Assembly (NCBI RefSeq): GCF_021917145.1
Contig: NC_061080.1
Span: forward strand, 2,337,497 to 2,401,496
Reading direction: 5' to 3'
From: Hypomesus transpacificus
Taxonomy: Eukaryota; Chordata; Actinopteri; Osmeriformes; Osmeridae
Length of the DNA: 64,000 nt
The notes below the pieces were generated by a model. It was not told where the DNA came from and ran no database searches. It was given only the letters and a program-made list of their open reading frames with translations. Made by a program: the position numbers and the translations under genes. Within the stretch, counting starts at the first letter, position 1, and each line of letters begins with the position of its first letter. Positions 35,801-46,878 of the stretch are shown here, piece after piece.

Positions 35801-38800
35801 AAGCCTTTATCTACTAATAAACTGAAGTATTTTCTCCTGACAAAAATGCCTGGAATTGTAGTATTAAACTACTTTGGTTTCATAAATAGGGTTTAACAGA
35901 AGGCTGCAGTGTCCTGCCACCCCTGTTAGGCAGAGTGAGATGGTACGGTCCATCTCTGGGCTGCCGTCTGCCTGCGTGCGTAACATTGGTGCAGACTGAG
36001 CCACAACCCCATTTAGAGGGATTTAGATGCAATACAAACACAGACTGAGATTGATAGTGTGTGTATGCATGCAGGCAAAAAAATATGAGAAAACATAAAA
36101 AAAACTGTGAATTTTCTAGTTGGACAGAGTAAAATCCAAACCAATCTGTGTATTATTTGACTTCCAAAATGTGTGTGTATGTGTTTTTTTTGTGTGTGAG
36201 TCTGAGTATAGTATATAAGTTTCTCTCTCCTCATTCATATTGCATATATGTCTGGCTCTTTTAGCTCAGTTCTCCAACATACTTCCATACAGGCACTTTC
36301 CCGTAAGAGCACAACAATTGCTATACAGACACCAATGCAATAAATTATTCAATTAATCGCCACCAAGCAACTGGACCGGACACAAATTCTTTACAGGTCA
36401 CCAGTATGTCGAGGACAAATCCAGACCAAACTCAGAATAGACACACACTTTCAGATCATTCTCCAAAAAACTCAAATGTACATTGTTTTGACATAGGAGG
36501 CGCCCTGATAGAATCAGTGCCAATTCACTTCTGAAATAATTGAGAACCAAAAGAGTCCACTCTCCTATCAAGCCTTCATCACCATCACCATCATTATCAT
36601 CATCATCTCCCAGAACCATCCTAGTTGCTACCCAGCTTCACAATCAAATATTAACTTCCCCCCATGAAATATGCAGGTTGCTTCTGCCAAGTCAGGCACT
36701 GCACGCAGGGGCTGACCATGACCCCCCCCTTTCACCATCCCTCTCTACCCTCCTCTCCTCCTCTCCCCTTTTCTCTTTCGGCATCCCCTCATCCAGTTTC
36801 CTACCCGTTCTCCTGCTGGTAACAATGTTGTTGTGTAACTTTAAGACAATACAATCAGCTACGCCAGACCTTGAACAGATGTGCCGCTCTAAAAATACCT
36901 GGAGACAATAGGATTTGAATTCCGTCTCCTCATGCTAATAGGTTAATTTGGTTAGGAAGTATCTGGTTGTCGGTACAAGAAGGCTCTCTGAGCTTCGCCC
37001 ATTCAACACAACAATGAGGTCAAGCAGGTTCAGACCCTTCTATAAGGCATGATTGGCTGGGAACTAGGTTTAGCTTCGTGGCACCTTGGCAGAGTTGTCT
37101 GGATCACAAGTGAGAGACCTGATCGTGTTTGACATATCACGCACTGTAGGACATGCCAAACCGTATGGACAGTCCTAACTTGTGTTAGGAAGATGGGAAT
37201 GTAGATAAAATACAGATTTTCTGGAACAAGCGTGTTATGGGTTAACTGCCTCAGGCGCAGTGCCCTTTGTCTTTTTCAAGCCACAAATACTGGTATCAGG
37301 GCATGGTTAATATTGACATGCTGGGCTACTCCTACAGACACCCATCATGAGCATTGCTTGAGGTGCCTGTCAAATACACAGAGAGGCGTTATCAGTGTTT
37401 AATGTTTGCCCAAGCATTCGATTGAAGGTCTGGCTTCCACAGAAAGCCAGACCACGGAAAACAACAATGCCCCAGTGATATCAGGGCCGCCACCGTGATT
37501 CACAAGGACCACATAAAACGGATGAAGAGATATGCATTCCTTCTTACACAGTACAACAAGTGTGACTAAGCACGTAGCGTTTGGGAGTGGTGAACGACAA
37601 CATGGAGAGGTACTGTATATAGGTTTATACGCAGCGGTGCTAAAGCAACAGATTATATATCTGTAGATAATGTGTATATATATATATGCCATAATATTCG
37701 TATACGGTAATTTTTTTCCGATGGGTTTTTCATTTCTTTAATTTGATTAATTACAAAGAGGACATCCTTGTATCATCCGTCACAGGTAGAAAGTGGAAAA
37801 GCGGTATGACTGAAGACATTTGACTGCATAAGGGTGCAAAATATGTTCTCTTCATTCCATTCCAACAGGTTAAAGGGGAGAACGCAGGAAGTAAGCATTG
37901 CAAAAGAAGGATGTGGCGGACACTGACAAAAGCGTCAGTTGGCTTAGAAGCAAACTACCCTCTTGTGTCATTTGCCAAGATCCAAAACGTCAAGACAACT
38001 GACCTTGGCCATGCCATTGTGTTGTCTGGCTCGCTGGCCAAGCAAAACTGTCCCTCTGTCTATTAAGCAGCTTGGATGCAGGTTGGGTACAGCCTAGCAA
38101 AGCATTAGGCTTGAGTCAGACATGAAATCGTATGGGACCCTGGCAATGCACCCCGAAAAAGTAAGGTTCTGAAACTTTCCAAAGCTTCAGATCCTGCATG
38201 GAGGTCAAAGGTTGGGTAGAGAAGTTAATCAGACTAACTCTGGACATGGAATGTCAAGATGCTCCAATAGTATTGGTTCAATGAAGGATGTGCGGTTGGC
38301 CTTCAACCCTAATTGGATGATTAACTGTGAAAGGTTAGAGGTCGCCGCCAAATCCCAATGATGTCCATCTTACGACTTCCACTTTGTCTGGGTCAATCAG
38401 ATCTCACATGTATCCAACAAGAATGGATGCCAATTTGACATGATCACTGATGATGTTATACAGTCAACAAAGGCAAACTGATCAGTGGCCCATCTCTGGT
38501 GATCAACGTGCAACTGACAACTTTATTTGAAGTGGCTGAGCTTCCGCAAGTTGATCATAAACTACTGGGTTACACATTTGTCGAGATTTAAGGGATATAG
38601 TTGATCGTATAATACGACATTCCGAGCGAAATCTGGTTCAGAGATCGCATACCATTGACTCGGAAGAAAGAGTTGCACGGCGAATTAACTGACACGCTGA
38701 CACCGTGGTCGACCAAAACCCAACTCCATCCCTATGTTGATTTCAGGGAGCACCTCCTCTTTGGTGAAACGACATCTTTAAGTGAGAGGAATTCTCAAAT

Positions 38801-41286
38801 TGGCACCAGCAGCCAAAGACAAACCCTGTTTGGGCTTTGAAGACAACCGGACACCTGTGGGTCTAGACTGGGAAGCGCCAAAACAAACGCCTTATCCCGC
38901 TAAATAAACACCCCGTTTCCGTCGCTAAGGCAACGCAGCTTAGACGTCTGGGGTCAGTGTTGATGCCTCGAGCCTACTGCTAAAAAGGCCACGGGAAGTC
39001 ACTTCCATAGGCCCCAGAGGAACTGCTTAGAGCTAAGCAGCGAGGCATGGCTAATCGGCTTGGTGGCATCTGTGCCCCAGAGCCTGAAGGGGAGGGACAG
39101 GCGAGGGGATTAGGCCCCACCCCCTCAGCTCACCGTAGGGGTTCCATAAGCTCCTCCTACAAAACCTACAATACATTGTGAACGGCCATTACAGATTCTC
39201 CCAACAGACCCCATAACAAAGTACTATCCAAATAAACCCAACAGCATATTGTTTGTCCCAACAGCATATTGGTGGGAACCTAAAACCTAATGACCTTGTC
39301 AATACACACAACCCAGACCTGGGTCCGGATTCACAATGCATCTCATAGACCAAGATACCTAATAGGTGTCATCTTATTCATACAGTACATGGCAATACGT
39401 GGAACAAAAAATAAAAAACGGATCTTAAAATAAGCATTTCTACACTGAGGCACTCTGAAGGCAAGGATCGTACAAATGCTTATTTATATTAACCAAAGTT
39501 GCCAGCTTGGTTAAAAGACAGAAAGATCAATGGATGAATTTTAGACAGACCTTAATGTCAAAACATGTGTATGACCATTGAGGCCAGTAGGAGAAACAGT
39601 CACCAGAGGTATTCAAATGAGAGGTCCTGATTTTACAGCAGTGTTTTTCCTTGCACCTGCTTCCTCATGGATAGCTTTGAAAATTATACCCAGCAGCAAT
39701 GATTAATTACACAAAAGTCAATATAAGAGGATATACCTAACTAGAGTTGCTTAAAAAGTTTTGGGTTCAAAGTCTTCACTCGAATAACTTGAATTAGAGT
39801 AGACATGTGTTAAAAGGGATCTGTCAACTCATAATAATGACGGCAAGAAACGCTAGTGTGTTAAAAACTAGTTACAAAATATTTGTTCGAGGCTGATACA
39901 AGTCGAGTCACCTCAATGAGCCCTAGTTTCCACAGCATACGGACAGACCCATCCTGGCAAAGGAGACTGCTGATTATCCAATCAAAACTCCCCCGTAATT
40001 AAAGGATACATGTGCAATCTGTGTACAACTAGTTCTGACGAGCAGACCTACATGATAACAACAACAGGGGCAAGGGAGACGGTACTGGGATCACCAACTG
40101 TACTTAGAGACATAGGTTTGTAGTCAGCTGATACAGTGAGCCATGGATTCTATGAATCATGAGGGTAGGAAAACCGTGTTCCTGAAGTACCATCTGTACT
40201 AGATTATGTATAACTTTATTAGTACAATTCATGTACTAATAAAGTTTTTTTTTATCGGTTTAGAATATGGGATTTACCCATTCAGTTAAGAAAATGTATG
40301 CATGATACACATCAATGATATGAAAGACACCATATGAAAATGTATTTGGAAGGATATCGGAGTAAAGCATTTTGGGAGTATATCTGGGTGAAGCATTGCG
40401 AAGCAATTTCTTTCTCTGGACATAAACCACAACAACACCCAGCGACGCCAAGTGGGGAATCAAGGACACTGCGTATCGAAAAATGGAGCGCGCTTTGGAC
40501 TCCTCCTCCTGCGGCACTCCCAGCGTCCCCTGAGTCGTGCACACAGCTGTGGGAGGCATCTCGCGTCAACACGGCACGGCGGCGTTCGACTCACGGAAGT
40601 ACTTGAACGTCTCATCGATCTGCTCGTATGTGAGTCCCAGGGTGACCTCCGGGGGCAGCAGAGGCGTGTGGAGCCAGTCGTCGTGGTCGTATCCAAACAG
40701 ACAGTCGGCCCGGAGCGTGTAGTTGGGCACGCCTTCCGACAGGAGACTCACTATCTCCACCTCAGACAGGTCTGAGCAGAGGTCTGGGGGGGAAAGAAGA
40801 GTTTGTGTTTGAGGGTGTTCAATTGTGCATGGGTGTGGTAGGGGGGAAGGTAAAAATAGATGAACCAAGAGTCAGACTTCACTCATTATCCCATGCCTGG
40901 TCTGACATCTATAGGTCTCTGCTGCCCTCTACAGGTGACACATGGAAATACAGGGATATGTAGCAGAGTCAAAGCACTCAAATGAACTATCTACTACACT
41001 ATTACAGAGTAAGACTTGTCAACATGTCGTTGATCAGTTTACTGTGACCTACCAGTGAGGGTGGACGCATCATGGCACCCCTTATCTTCTCTATCCTGGG
41101 GGTCCCCCTTGGAAGCTGGGTAGAGGGGCAGGGGGTCCCAAACCAGCCCGCCTGACGCCTCCTCCCCTTGCCCCCCATGGAGGGAGAAGGGGGACCGGGG
41201 GTCCAGCGGAGGCCAGGGGAAGGGGTGGTGAGGAGGAGGAGGAGGAGGAGAGAGGGAGGGAGGCGGAGGAGGGTGGGACAGCTTGA
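24291..41286 (-). CDS. hap1: HAP1/TRAK-family motor adaptor (5' end incomplete)
   Basis: Coiled-coil adaptor linking kinesin and dynein to cargo. Coding exons: about 41286-41053 (tentative, Pro-rich), 40783-40595, 31051-30975, 30677-30561, 30434-30337, 30176-30068, 29975-29897, 29728-29598, 28913-28839, 28393-28182, 27814-27599, 27444-27101, 26768-26574, 26287-26185, 24729-24291. All phases agree. HAP1_N begins at SEVEIVSLLSEGVPNYTLRA, continues GYDHDDWLHTP and LLCSERVGQVTKTYHDIEAV, then coiled coil (ELAARIGQSLLKKN, RNESSNSL). FPMDSLAAEIEGTFRKGL follows. A Milton-type region reads SRSYLPDRLQIVKPLEG then HHWQQLAKPNLGGILHPRPG. The last exon has LGLLRLLQEQGIS and FNLVEKLQNLGL, both with TRAK counterparts. 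Linkage to gastrin and keratins favours hap1 over trak1/2. The start-codon exon was not found; it must lie upstream of 41.3 kb. Confidence 0.88.
25757..25815 (-). other. Candidate frame-breaking cassette exon in hap1
   Basis: A 59-base stretch bounded by a good acceptor (CCCCTCCCCTCAG|) and donor (GCAAA|GTAAGA) in the intron between the last two hap1 exons. Those two exons join in phase without it. Including it puts a TAG in frame (CTC TAG) and shifts the frame, so it is either not used or acts as a poison exon. Confidence 0.3.
26080..26180. repeat. Degenerate GGAT/GGGT minisatellite
   Basis: Runs of GGATGGGTGG, GAATGGGTGG and GGATGAATG-like units in the last hap1 intron, starting a few bases past the donor at 26185. 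The array is imperfect, with no fixed unit length. Confidence 0.7.
26786..26838. repeat. (GA)n microsatellite next to a hap1 acceptor
   Basis: About 53 bases, mostly GA on the plus strand. On the hap1 coding strand it is a CT tract ending about 16 bases before the acceptor of the Milton-region exon (exon start 26768), so it probably supplies the polypyrimidine tract. Confidence 0.8.
28017..28160. mobile_element. Palindromic MITE in a hap1 intron
   Basis: A 144-base near-perfect palindrome with ends GGCCGGGTTTCCCAGATTCG and the reverse complement. The inner arms include AGCGTTCTAAGAGCGTTC and its complement. A possible 3-base target duplication (AAT) flanks it. It has no coding capacity. Its edge is 21 bases from the 5' splice site of the upstream hap1 exon (28182). 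The superfamily is uncertain: a 3-base duplication suggests PIF/Harbinger, but the site is not the usual TWA. Confidence 0.8.
28965..28983. repeat. Short (GT)n microsatellite
   Basis: About 19 bases of GT in a hap1 intron. Confidence 0.8.
29262..29283. repeat. Poly-C run
   Basis: About 20 cytosines broken by a single T, in a hap1 intron. Such runs are prone to length error in assembly. Confidence 0.85.
29388..29590. repeat. Degenerate GT/GTAG-rich repeat at a hap1 donor
   Basis: About 200 bases of GTGTGT and GTGTAGGT units on the plus strand. The last units lie immediately beside the donor of the hap1 exon ending at 29598. Confidence 0.75.
31053..35250. other. Intron sequence of hap1, no exon seen
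   Basis: Large intron between the HAP1_N exon pair, left of the internal first exon. It contains a poly-C/poly-G stretch near 31060-31078, a poly-C stretch near 31360-31395, and a retroelement-like 3' tail at 32941-33008. No open frame here resembles a known protein. Confidence 0.5.
32941..33008 (+). repeat. LINE-like 3' tail fragment
   Basis: GTGAAGCCCTCTGACATG, then AAAAAGGGCTACATAAATAAA and a TTTGATT repeat, resembles the 3' end of common non-LTR retroelements of fish. Only the tail is present. The match is from memory of the repeat type. Confidence 0.4.
35285..35450 (-). CDS. hap1: Alternative first coding exon of hap1
   Basis: ATG at 35450 opens 55 codons rich in Glu and Ser (MEEGFCPVAMEVWSSSASEE, then a Glu run and a Val run, ending CRELMQ). 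It ends in a good donor (CAAG|GTGAGG) in phase 1, which is exactly the phase needed by the next hap1 exon at 31051. Joined to the downstream exons the frame closes with 787 codons including stop (786 residues). This isoform would lack the first part of HAP1_N (SEVEIVSLL to FKYF) but keep the coiled coil and Milton region. A TATAAG box is upstream at 35544-35549. The internal promoter is inferred; the open frame, donor and phase are seen. Confidence 0.65.
35544..35549 (-). promoter_or_regulatory. TATA box of the internal hap1 promoter
   Basis: TATAAG on the minus strand, 94 bases upstream of the ATG at 35450, giving a predicted start near 35515. It supports a true internal promoter rather than a chance open frame. 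Confidence 0.5.
35600..40590. other. Intron sequence of hap1, no exon seen
   Basis: About 5 kb with no recognisable exon on either strand. It has a CAT/ATC trinucleotide run at 36575-36608, a short TA run at 37670-37687, and a hairpin at 40212-40246. Open frames are short and look random. Confidence 0.5.
40212..40246. repeat. Perfect inverted repeat with 14-base arms
   Basis: AACTTTATTAGTAC at 40212-40225 pairs with GTACTAATAAAGTT at 40233-40246 around a 7-base loop. Both strands carry AATAAA in the arms. It lies about 350 bases 3' of the hap1 HAP1_N exon, so on the minus strand it could in principle act as an intronic poly(A) signal. Confidence 0.65.
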
Positions 41287-42409
41287 CTGGGGATGGGGGG
41301 TTCAGGGTGAAGGTGGGCCAGGTGAGTGGGTGTCCCGCCGTGGGACCGGGGCCCCCTGGAGGCTCAGGATGACAGTGCAGGAGAGGGTCTCATCTGGTAC
41401 TGAGGCTGGCCTGGAGAGGAGAGGAGAGGGGGGGGGAGTATTGAGATGAATGGAATTTCCAAATATTCTAAAAGCACATTTCAACAGATACATCGAATTC
41501 CATAGCGATTACATTACACTTGGATTCATACGTTTCTCGGACATTGAAATTGTTTGTTTGACCAATACACCAATCTTGCAACAAACCTTCCCTTCTGCAA
41601 TTGACTAGTACTAAGTATTATTCGATTTTTGCCTGTACTATTTACTATTTATTTTTTATTCCGTTGAAAAACTAAAAATGTCAATGCGCTCGTTACCTGG
41701 CTACAGAGTGAATAAGTCACGCCATGGACACTCAACAACATAGAGAGCTGGTAAAAGTTTATTGAACAATAACATTTTGAATGCGCTGCACCTTAGCCTA
41801 CCCATACCTCTATGTTTAACGATAGGTACTTGAACTACACCTGTATCTCCTACTAGCTTGGCTAACCCCCTGCTGTTGTGTGGAGGGTCCCACAGCTCAA
41901 GTTACCACGCCCCATGGGTTGGCAGATCAGGTTACTGAAACATAACACACCGCTTATGATTTGGAGACTAAAGAGCTACCAAACCGTGCAGCAGGGGGCA
42001 GCTTGCGCACCACATCTGAACAGGGAAATGACGCGATGCTAATGCTAACACTGATGCTAATTCCAACCCATTCATAGAGGGAACAAAAACACAAAAGGCC
42101 CCGGCGTATCATATTCAGGAACGTGTGGCCCAGGATATGCTGGGGGTGGTATCGATCTGTAACCCAATCTGGCCCCAGACGTCACGCTAAAGGACAAACG
42201 GTTGGGGAGAAGAGGGCATGAATTATACTGTGTAGTGCTTGAGTATAATGGAGAGTGTACTTCCTCAGGACATCAATGTATTAGGTGACAGTAAATAATA
42301 TTCATGTTCACTGTATCAAGGCTTAGGCATATTCTTGCTGCAATCGCCAGCCATTCAGTAAAGACAGATGATACTTCTGCTGACACAGCACTATAGTCAA
42401 TGAAAAGAG

Positions 42410-42452
42410 TAACACTCCACACACACACACGCACACACACACACACACACTA
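42410..42452. repeat. (CA)n microsatellite
   Basis: About 40 bases of CA on the plus strand with one CG interruption. Confidence 0.85.
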
Positions 42453-42729
42453 AGGGGACATGCGACACAGAATGACAACGACCCCCATTCAACCCCCCCC
42501 TCTCTCTCTCTCCACCCCTCTTCTCCTCATGTGATTTCATCCCACCTCCAGGACCGACCCCTTAAATCAATTCTGGCTAAGTGTATTACTCTGGCCTGCC
42601 TCTCCATCCATCCATCCATCCATGCATCCATCCTCTCTACTTAGAGCCATCCGAGGGGACAGGTCGCATGCATCGTCTCTGGCTCTTATTAACCTTCACT
42701 CAAGCCGTGATATCTAAAAGGGTTAAACG

Positions 42730-42869
42730 TAGGGGTGAGGGAAAACATCCATTCACATTCGATTCAGTCTTTTAGCGATTCACGAGTTTCAAAGAATCGT
42801 TCAATCGAATCGTGATCCCATGAATCGATTCGAATTGAATCCTGAAGTACCAAAAGATTCCCACCCCTA
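42730..42869. mobile_element. Short hAT-type MITE
   Basis: A 140-base element with ends TAGGGGTG and CACCCCTA and an interior built of ATTCGA/TCGAAT-type inverted words (AATCGATTCGAATTGAATC). It is flanked by 8-base direct repeats with one mismatch (GTTAAACG at 42722-42729, GTTAAATG at 42870-42877). The 8-base duplication and terminal sequence fit hAT. No coding capacity. Confidence 0.75.
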
Positions 42870-43222
42870 GTTAAATGTATGCTTGAATCGCTCTTTTATG
42901 AAAGGAATCCATATTATAAAGATCCTTTGAGGAAGGTAATCATCCTCGATGCAGCAGTCTCAGTATTTACTATGTGTACTGTACTATCTCTGTTGTTATG
43001 GAAAAAGGAACTCTGCCCAATGACTACATGTCAAAAATGTCAAATATATACTGTGAGAAAATCTGGCTTATAAATGGAATAGAAATAGCCGCCAATAAAA
43101 AAGCAAAGCACTTTTAAAAAGCATACACACGTCTGTACAAAAGACACACACACGAACACACACATCTGAGAAAATACACAAACATCCGCACTGCTCTCAC
43201 TTCAACTCCTAATGTATAACTT

Positions 43223-43408
43223 GGGGTCAGGTGGCTGAGCAGTTAGGGAGTCGGGCTATAAATTAGAAGGTTGTTGGTTCGATTCCTGGCCGTGCAAAAT
43301 GACGTTGTGTCCTTGGGCAAGGCACTTCACCCTACTTGCCTCGGAAAGAATGTCCCTGTACTAACTGTAAGTCACTCTGGATAAGAGCGTCTGCTAAATG
43401 AATAAATG
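43223..43408 (+). mobile_element. tRNA-derived SINE
   Basis: The head keeps polymerase III promoter boxes: box A near GTGGCTGAGCAGTTAGGGAG and box B at GGTTCGATTCC. The body has TGTCCTTGGGCAAGGCACTTC, and the tail reads CTGGATAAGAGCGTCTGC followed by TAAATGAATAAATG, as in many fish SINEs that borrow a LINE tail. About 185 bases. Fairly well kept, so probably not ancient. Confidence 0.88.
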
Positions 43409-43784
43409 GGTCATTTTTTTGCACTCGTGTTGTCAACATCTTACTTCCAGGACACCAGGATGAAATGTTACCTTGAACAGTGCAACAGGCTAAACAACAA
43501 AATGAAAGTTGATCAACCATCCGCAATGAAATCCTCTGTGAGTCGAGCAAAAGCTGTGCCACAAATGACAGTCAAAACATGTATTCAAACAGCAGACTCA
43601 ACTTAAGTAGTCACCTGTGAAAGATACAAGTTGTAACTCTGTAACTCAGACAGTGTCGCTCTAACCTGACCTTCCAGAAAACTCCAGAAAGGTCAAGGGC
43701 AGGTTGGAGAGCCTTTAGTGCTCAGTGCAAACAATGGCTCCGGCTGAGGGGTGTGTACATGTGGACAGTCACACAGGAAAGAGA

Positions 43785-43892
<108 letters not shown>

Positions 43893-46727
43893 AGGCAAAG
43901 CGGAAAAGGGTGCTGGAGAGACTGAAAGAGGAGGAGTAAAGAGGGAGAGGACAGACAGAGGGGCCAGAGGAAGGAGGAGAGTGTCTCCTTGAGCAAAGAG
44001 AAAAAAGACACAAATAGGTCACAGTTAATCAAGTCACAACCAGATTGCACAACCAATCAGACTTTGCATAGAGGCTGAGCGGGAGGGGGTCAGTTCTATA
44101 GAAATCTCCACTCCAATAGGTTGAGAGGGGGGGGGGGGTTAGGACTCTGAACCCATCGTCGCTCCCGGCAACCGGAGGACTGTGACCAGTTTGTTCACGG
44201 GATGTTCACGGGAGTCCAAGTAATGACTGTGAGATGAAACATTTATGGTAGTTTTATTACCTACAATCATTTGTCCTTGAATGGTCCAAATGACCGTTGG
44301 GAGACATAAATCAATATATTCTCCTTTTGCAACCATAACGGTAATTCTTTGGAAGCTGAAAGAACTGCAGCTCATGGAGTGGAGGGTATTTTGCAATGCC
44401 CGCATCAAACAAGTTAGAACCATCAAATCAACATTCAAAACAGAATAGGGGATAAATCTAAGATGTTTACAAAAGGGAACCTTGGTCAACCTATCTGTAG
44501 AGTCCAGCTTTTGGGCATCATGAATGACATAGATAAAGAAAGCCTAAATTAAAGAGACGGGAAAACCAGACTTGATACAACTCTGTTTTTACCTACACAT
44601 CTTGAGTGAAAAATAAAACAAATTAGCGGGGAAATGATTTCGGGAGAACAGGGAATACCAGGTAAAAACAACCTATTGAGTTCCAGTTCCACACAAGCTA
44701 GCTTATACTACAAACAATGAAGAGGTGCTGAAAAAACCTTCCAGAAGGCTCCCGTCCAAAAACCTGGAAGGAAGGGGTGTAACCAACCTAATTTTCTTCA
44801 AGTGTGTCACACAATGACCACTGTTGAGCTCAAGGCCACTGGGAGATAGTCAAGAGGGCATATCGACTGGACTGAAATGTTAGCAGCTATTGTAGTGAAT
44901 AAAAGCTATGGAAATTAAAAAACGAATGACTGTCTTGAGGCTAAAGATATACAACAACAAAAGATGCTATACATGTATACAACAACCGAGTACACATAGA
45001 ACCCTTATTCCTTTGAGTGAACATCTTAGATTTAGCCCATATCCTGTTGCGAATGTGGATTTGACGGTTCTAACTTGTTTGAGTATTACACCCGCACCAA
45101 ACAAGCTATATCATCTGTATTGGTCTATGCGTGTGGGAAAAAAAATGAGAAAAAGTCAAAGCTATTCTGTGGAAGTTTTATTTGGGTCGGAGCCTCGTCT
45201 GCTACAGCTGGAAGGATGGGATGACCTCAGTGCGTGTCTCGTGGTCTAGGAGAGATAAGCTTGGGTGTATCAGTAAAGTATCTGGCCACAGGGTTGACTC
45301 CACAAACAATGCGCGGTGTCTACGCGACTTGCCGCACGCTCACCATGTCTCCTTGGCAGCATCTGTGTGCGTCGTTTGATGCAGGTCATAAGGGCCAACG
45401 GAAGGTGCAGGCACAGTGACGCACAGGTGCAAGGTTTTTACATGCACCATGAGACTCAAACACAAACGTCCTGATGGTAAAAGTGGTTTGTGTAGTGTTT
45501 GAGTCGCGGGACCCATTTAGTCCTCCATCAAATTGTAATTTGCAGTAATTGCAGTGTTTCCGTGTTCATTATAAGAAAATCTAACTGATAGAACATTCCC
45601 AGAATTATACTTTCTTATTGAGTAACATTTTTGATAAATAAACCAAATCCCTACATCTTTCATTTACCTAAAAGCTTATACCACGAGCCAACGTTTAGCA
45701 CAGTCAGCAGTAGCCATGATCTCACAAAGACCTGAAGGCAATTGCACAATCTACTTTCTCTATGACATCATCCAGCGTGCTTGTCCAAGCCCTGTTCCAA
45801 GCAGGAGGTAAAAGGTAAGGTCAGGAAGTTGTCACTCTATGCCCGTATCCATAGGCTTGGCCTACAGTGGATCCTGGCTGGTTAATCGTTAACCCAGTCA
45901 CTCGTTCTTCCCATAAATGATCACTACCAACCGCTGAACTGTTGTAAAGTGGAATCTAACGAGGCTCAACAACGGTCAGCCATGTGACACCAAGTTCATG
46001 TATATCGTATTAATAGCTCAATGGGCATTTCATGTGACATTTTAGGGGGAAAAATTCGACATTTTGTCGAGAACGTCCTGACACATTATTCCGGAAAATT
46101 CCCATCAGGATATACATGAAACAGTATAACTTTATACTTTAAAGTTTAACCAGCAAGAGTAGAACGTTTGCCACGACGTTTGATTATCCCAACCTAGTCG
46201 TGGTTCTCAACGAAACACCATGGTGTTTTTATACTTTGTAAGGTGAACTTTAGGCTGTGTCGTATCACGTCTATTTGTTGTCATTTACATACGCAAACAC
46301 CACCACTGGAGGGTATACAGGCAGATAACAATAAAGACCTCAGACTCGACAAGATCTAACCTGATAACTGACATGATATCATGAGCAAGAGCGCAGGAGC
46401 TTGCAGTACTCTTGTTTGTGATCCTCTTTTTGATCAGGCACAAACCAATGGGACAAGGCCGGCATGACAAAAGACAGGATATGAGCAAAGGGATAAAGGT
46501 TCACCACAGCAAATAAGCATGTGCTGGGGTGAGGGAATAAAGAGATAATGTGTGTGAGAGGGAGAGGGAAAGAGATTAAGGGAAACAGAACGATAGTGAG
46601 AGAAGTGTACAGAATACAGGTTATATAATACAAGAATCCATGGTTCCAAAAATGCAGTTGTCAGACGGCAAGTTTTAGAGACCCCATTGCAACACAAGGA
46701 ATACATGAGACAAAAAGAGAGCGAGTG

Positions 46728-46805
46728 AAAGAGAGAGAGAAAGGAGAGAGAGAGAAAGGAGAGAGAGAGAAAGGAGAGAGAGAGAGAGAGAAAGGAGAGA
46801 GAGAA

Positions 46806-46875
<70 letters not shown>
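46728..46875. repeat. (GA)n microsatellite with GAAAGGAGA interruptions
   Basis: The left half carries regularly spaced AAAGGAGAGAGAG units of about 20 bases; the right half is about 65 bases of pure GA. Confidence 0.9.
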
Positions 46876-46878
<3 letters not shown>

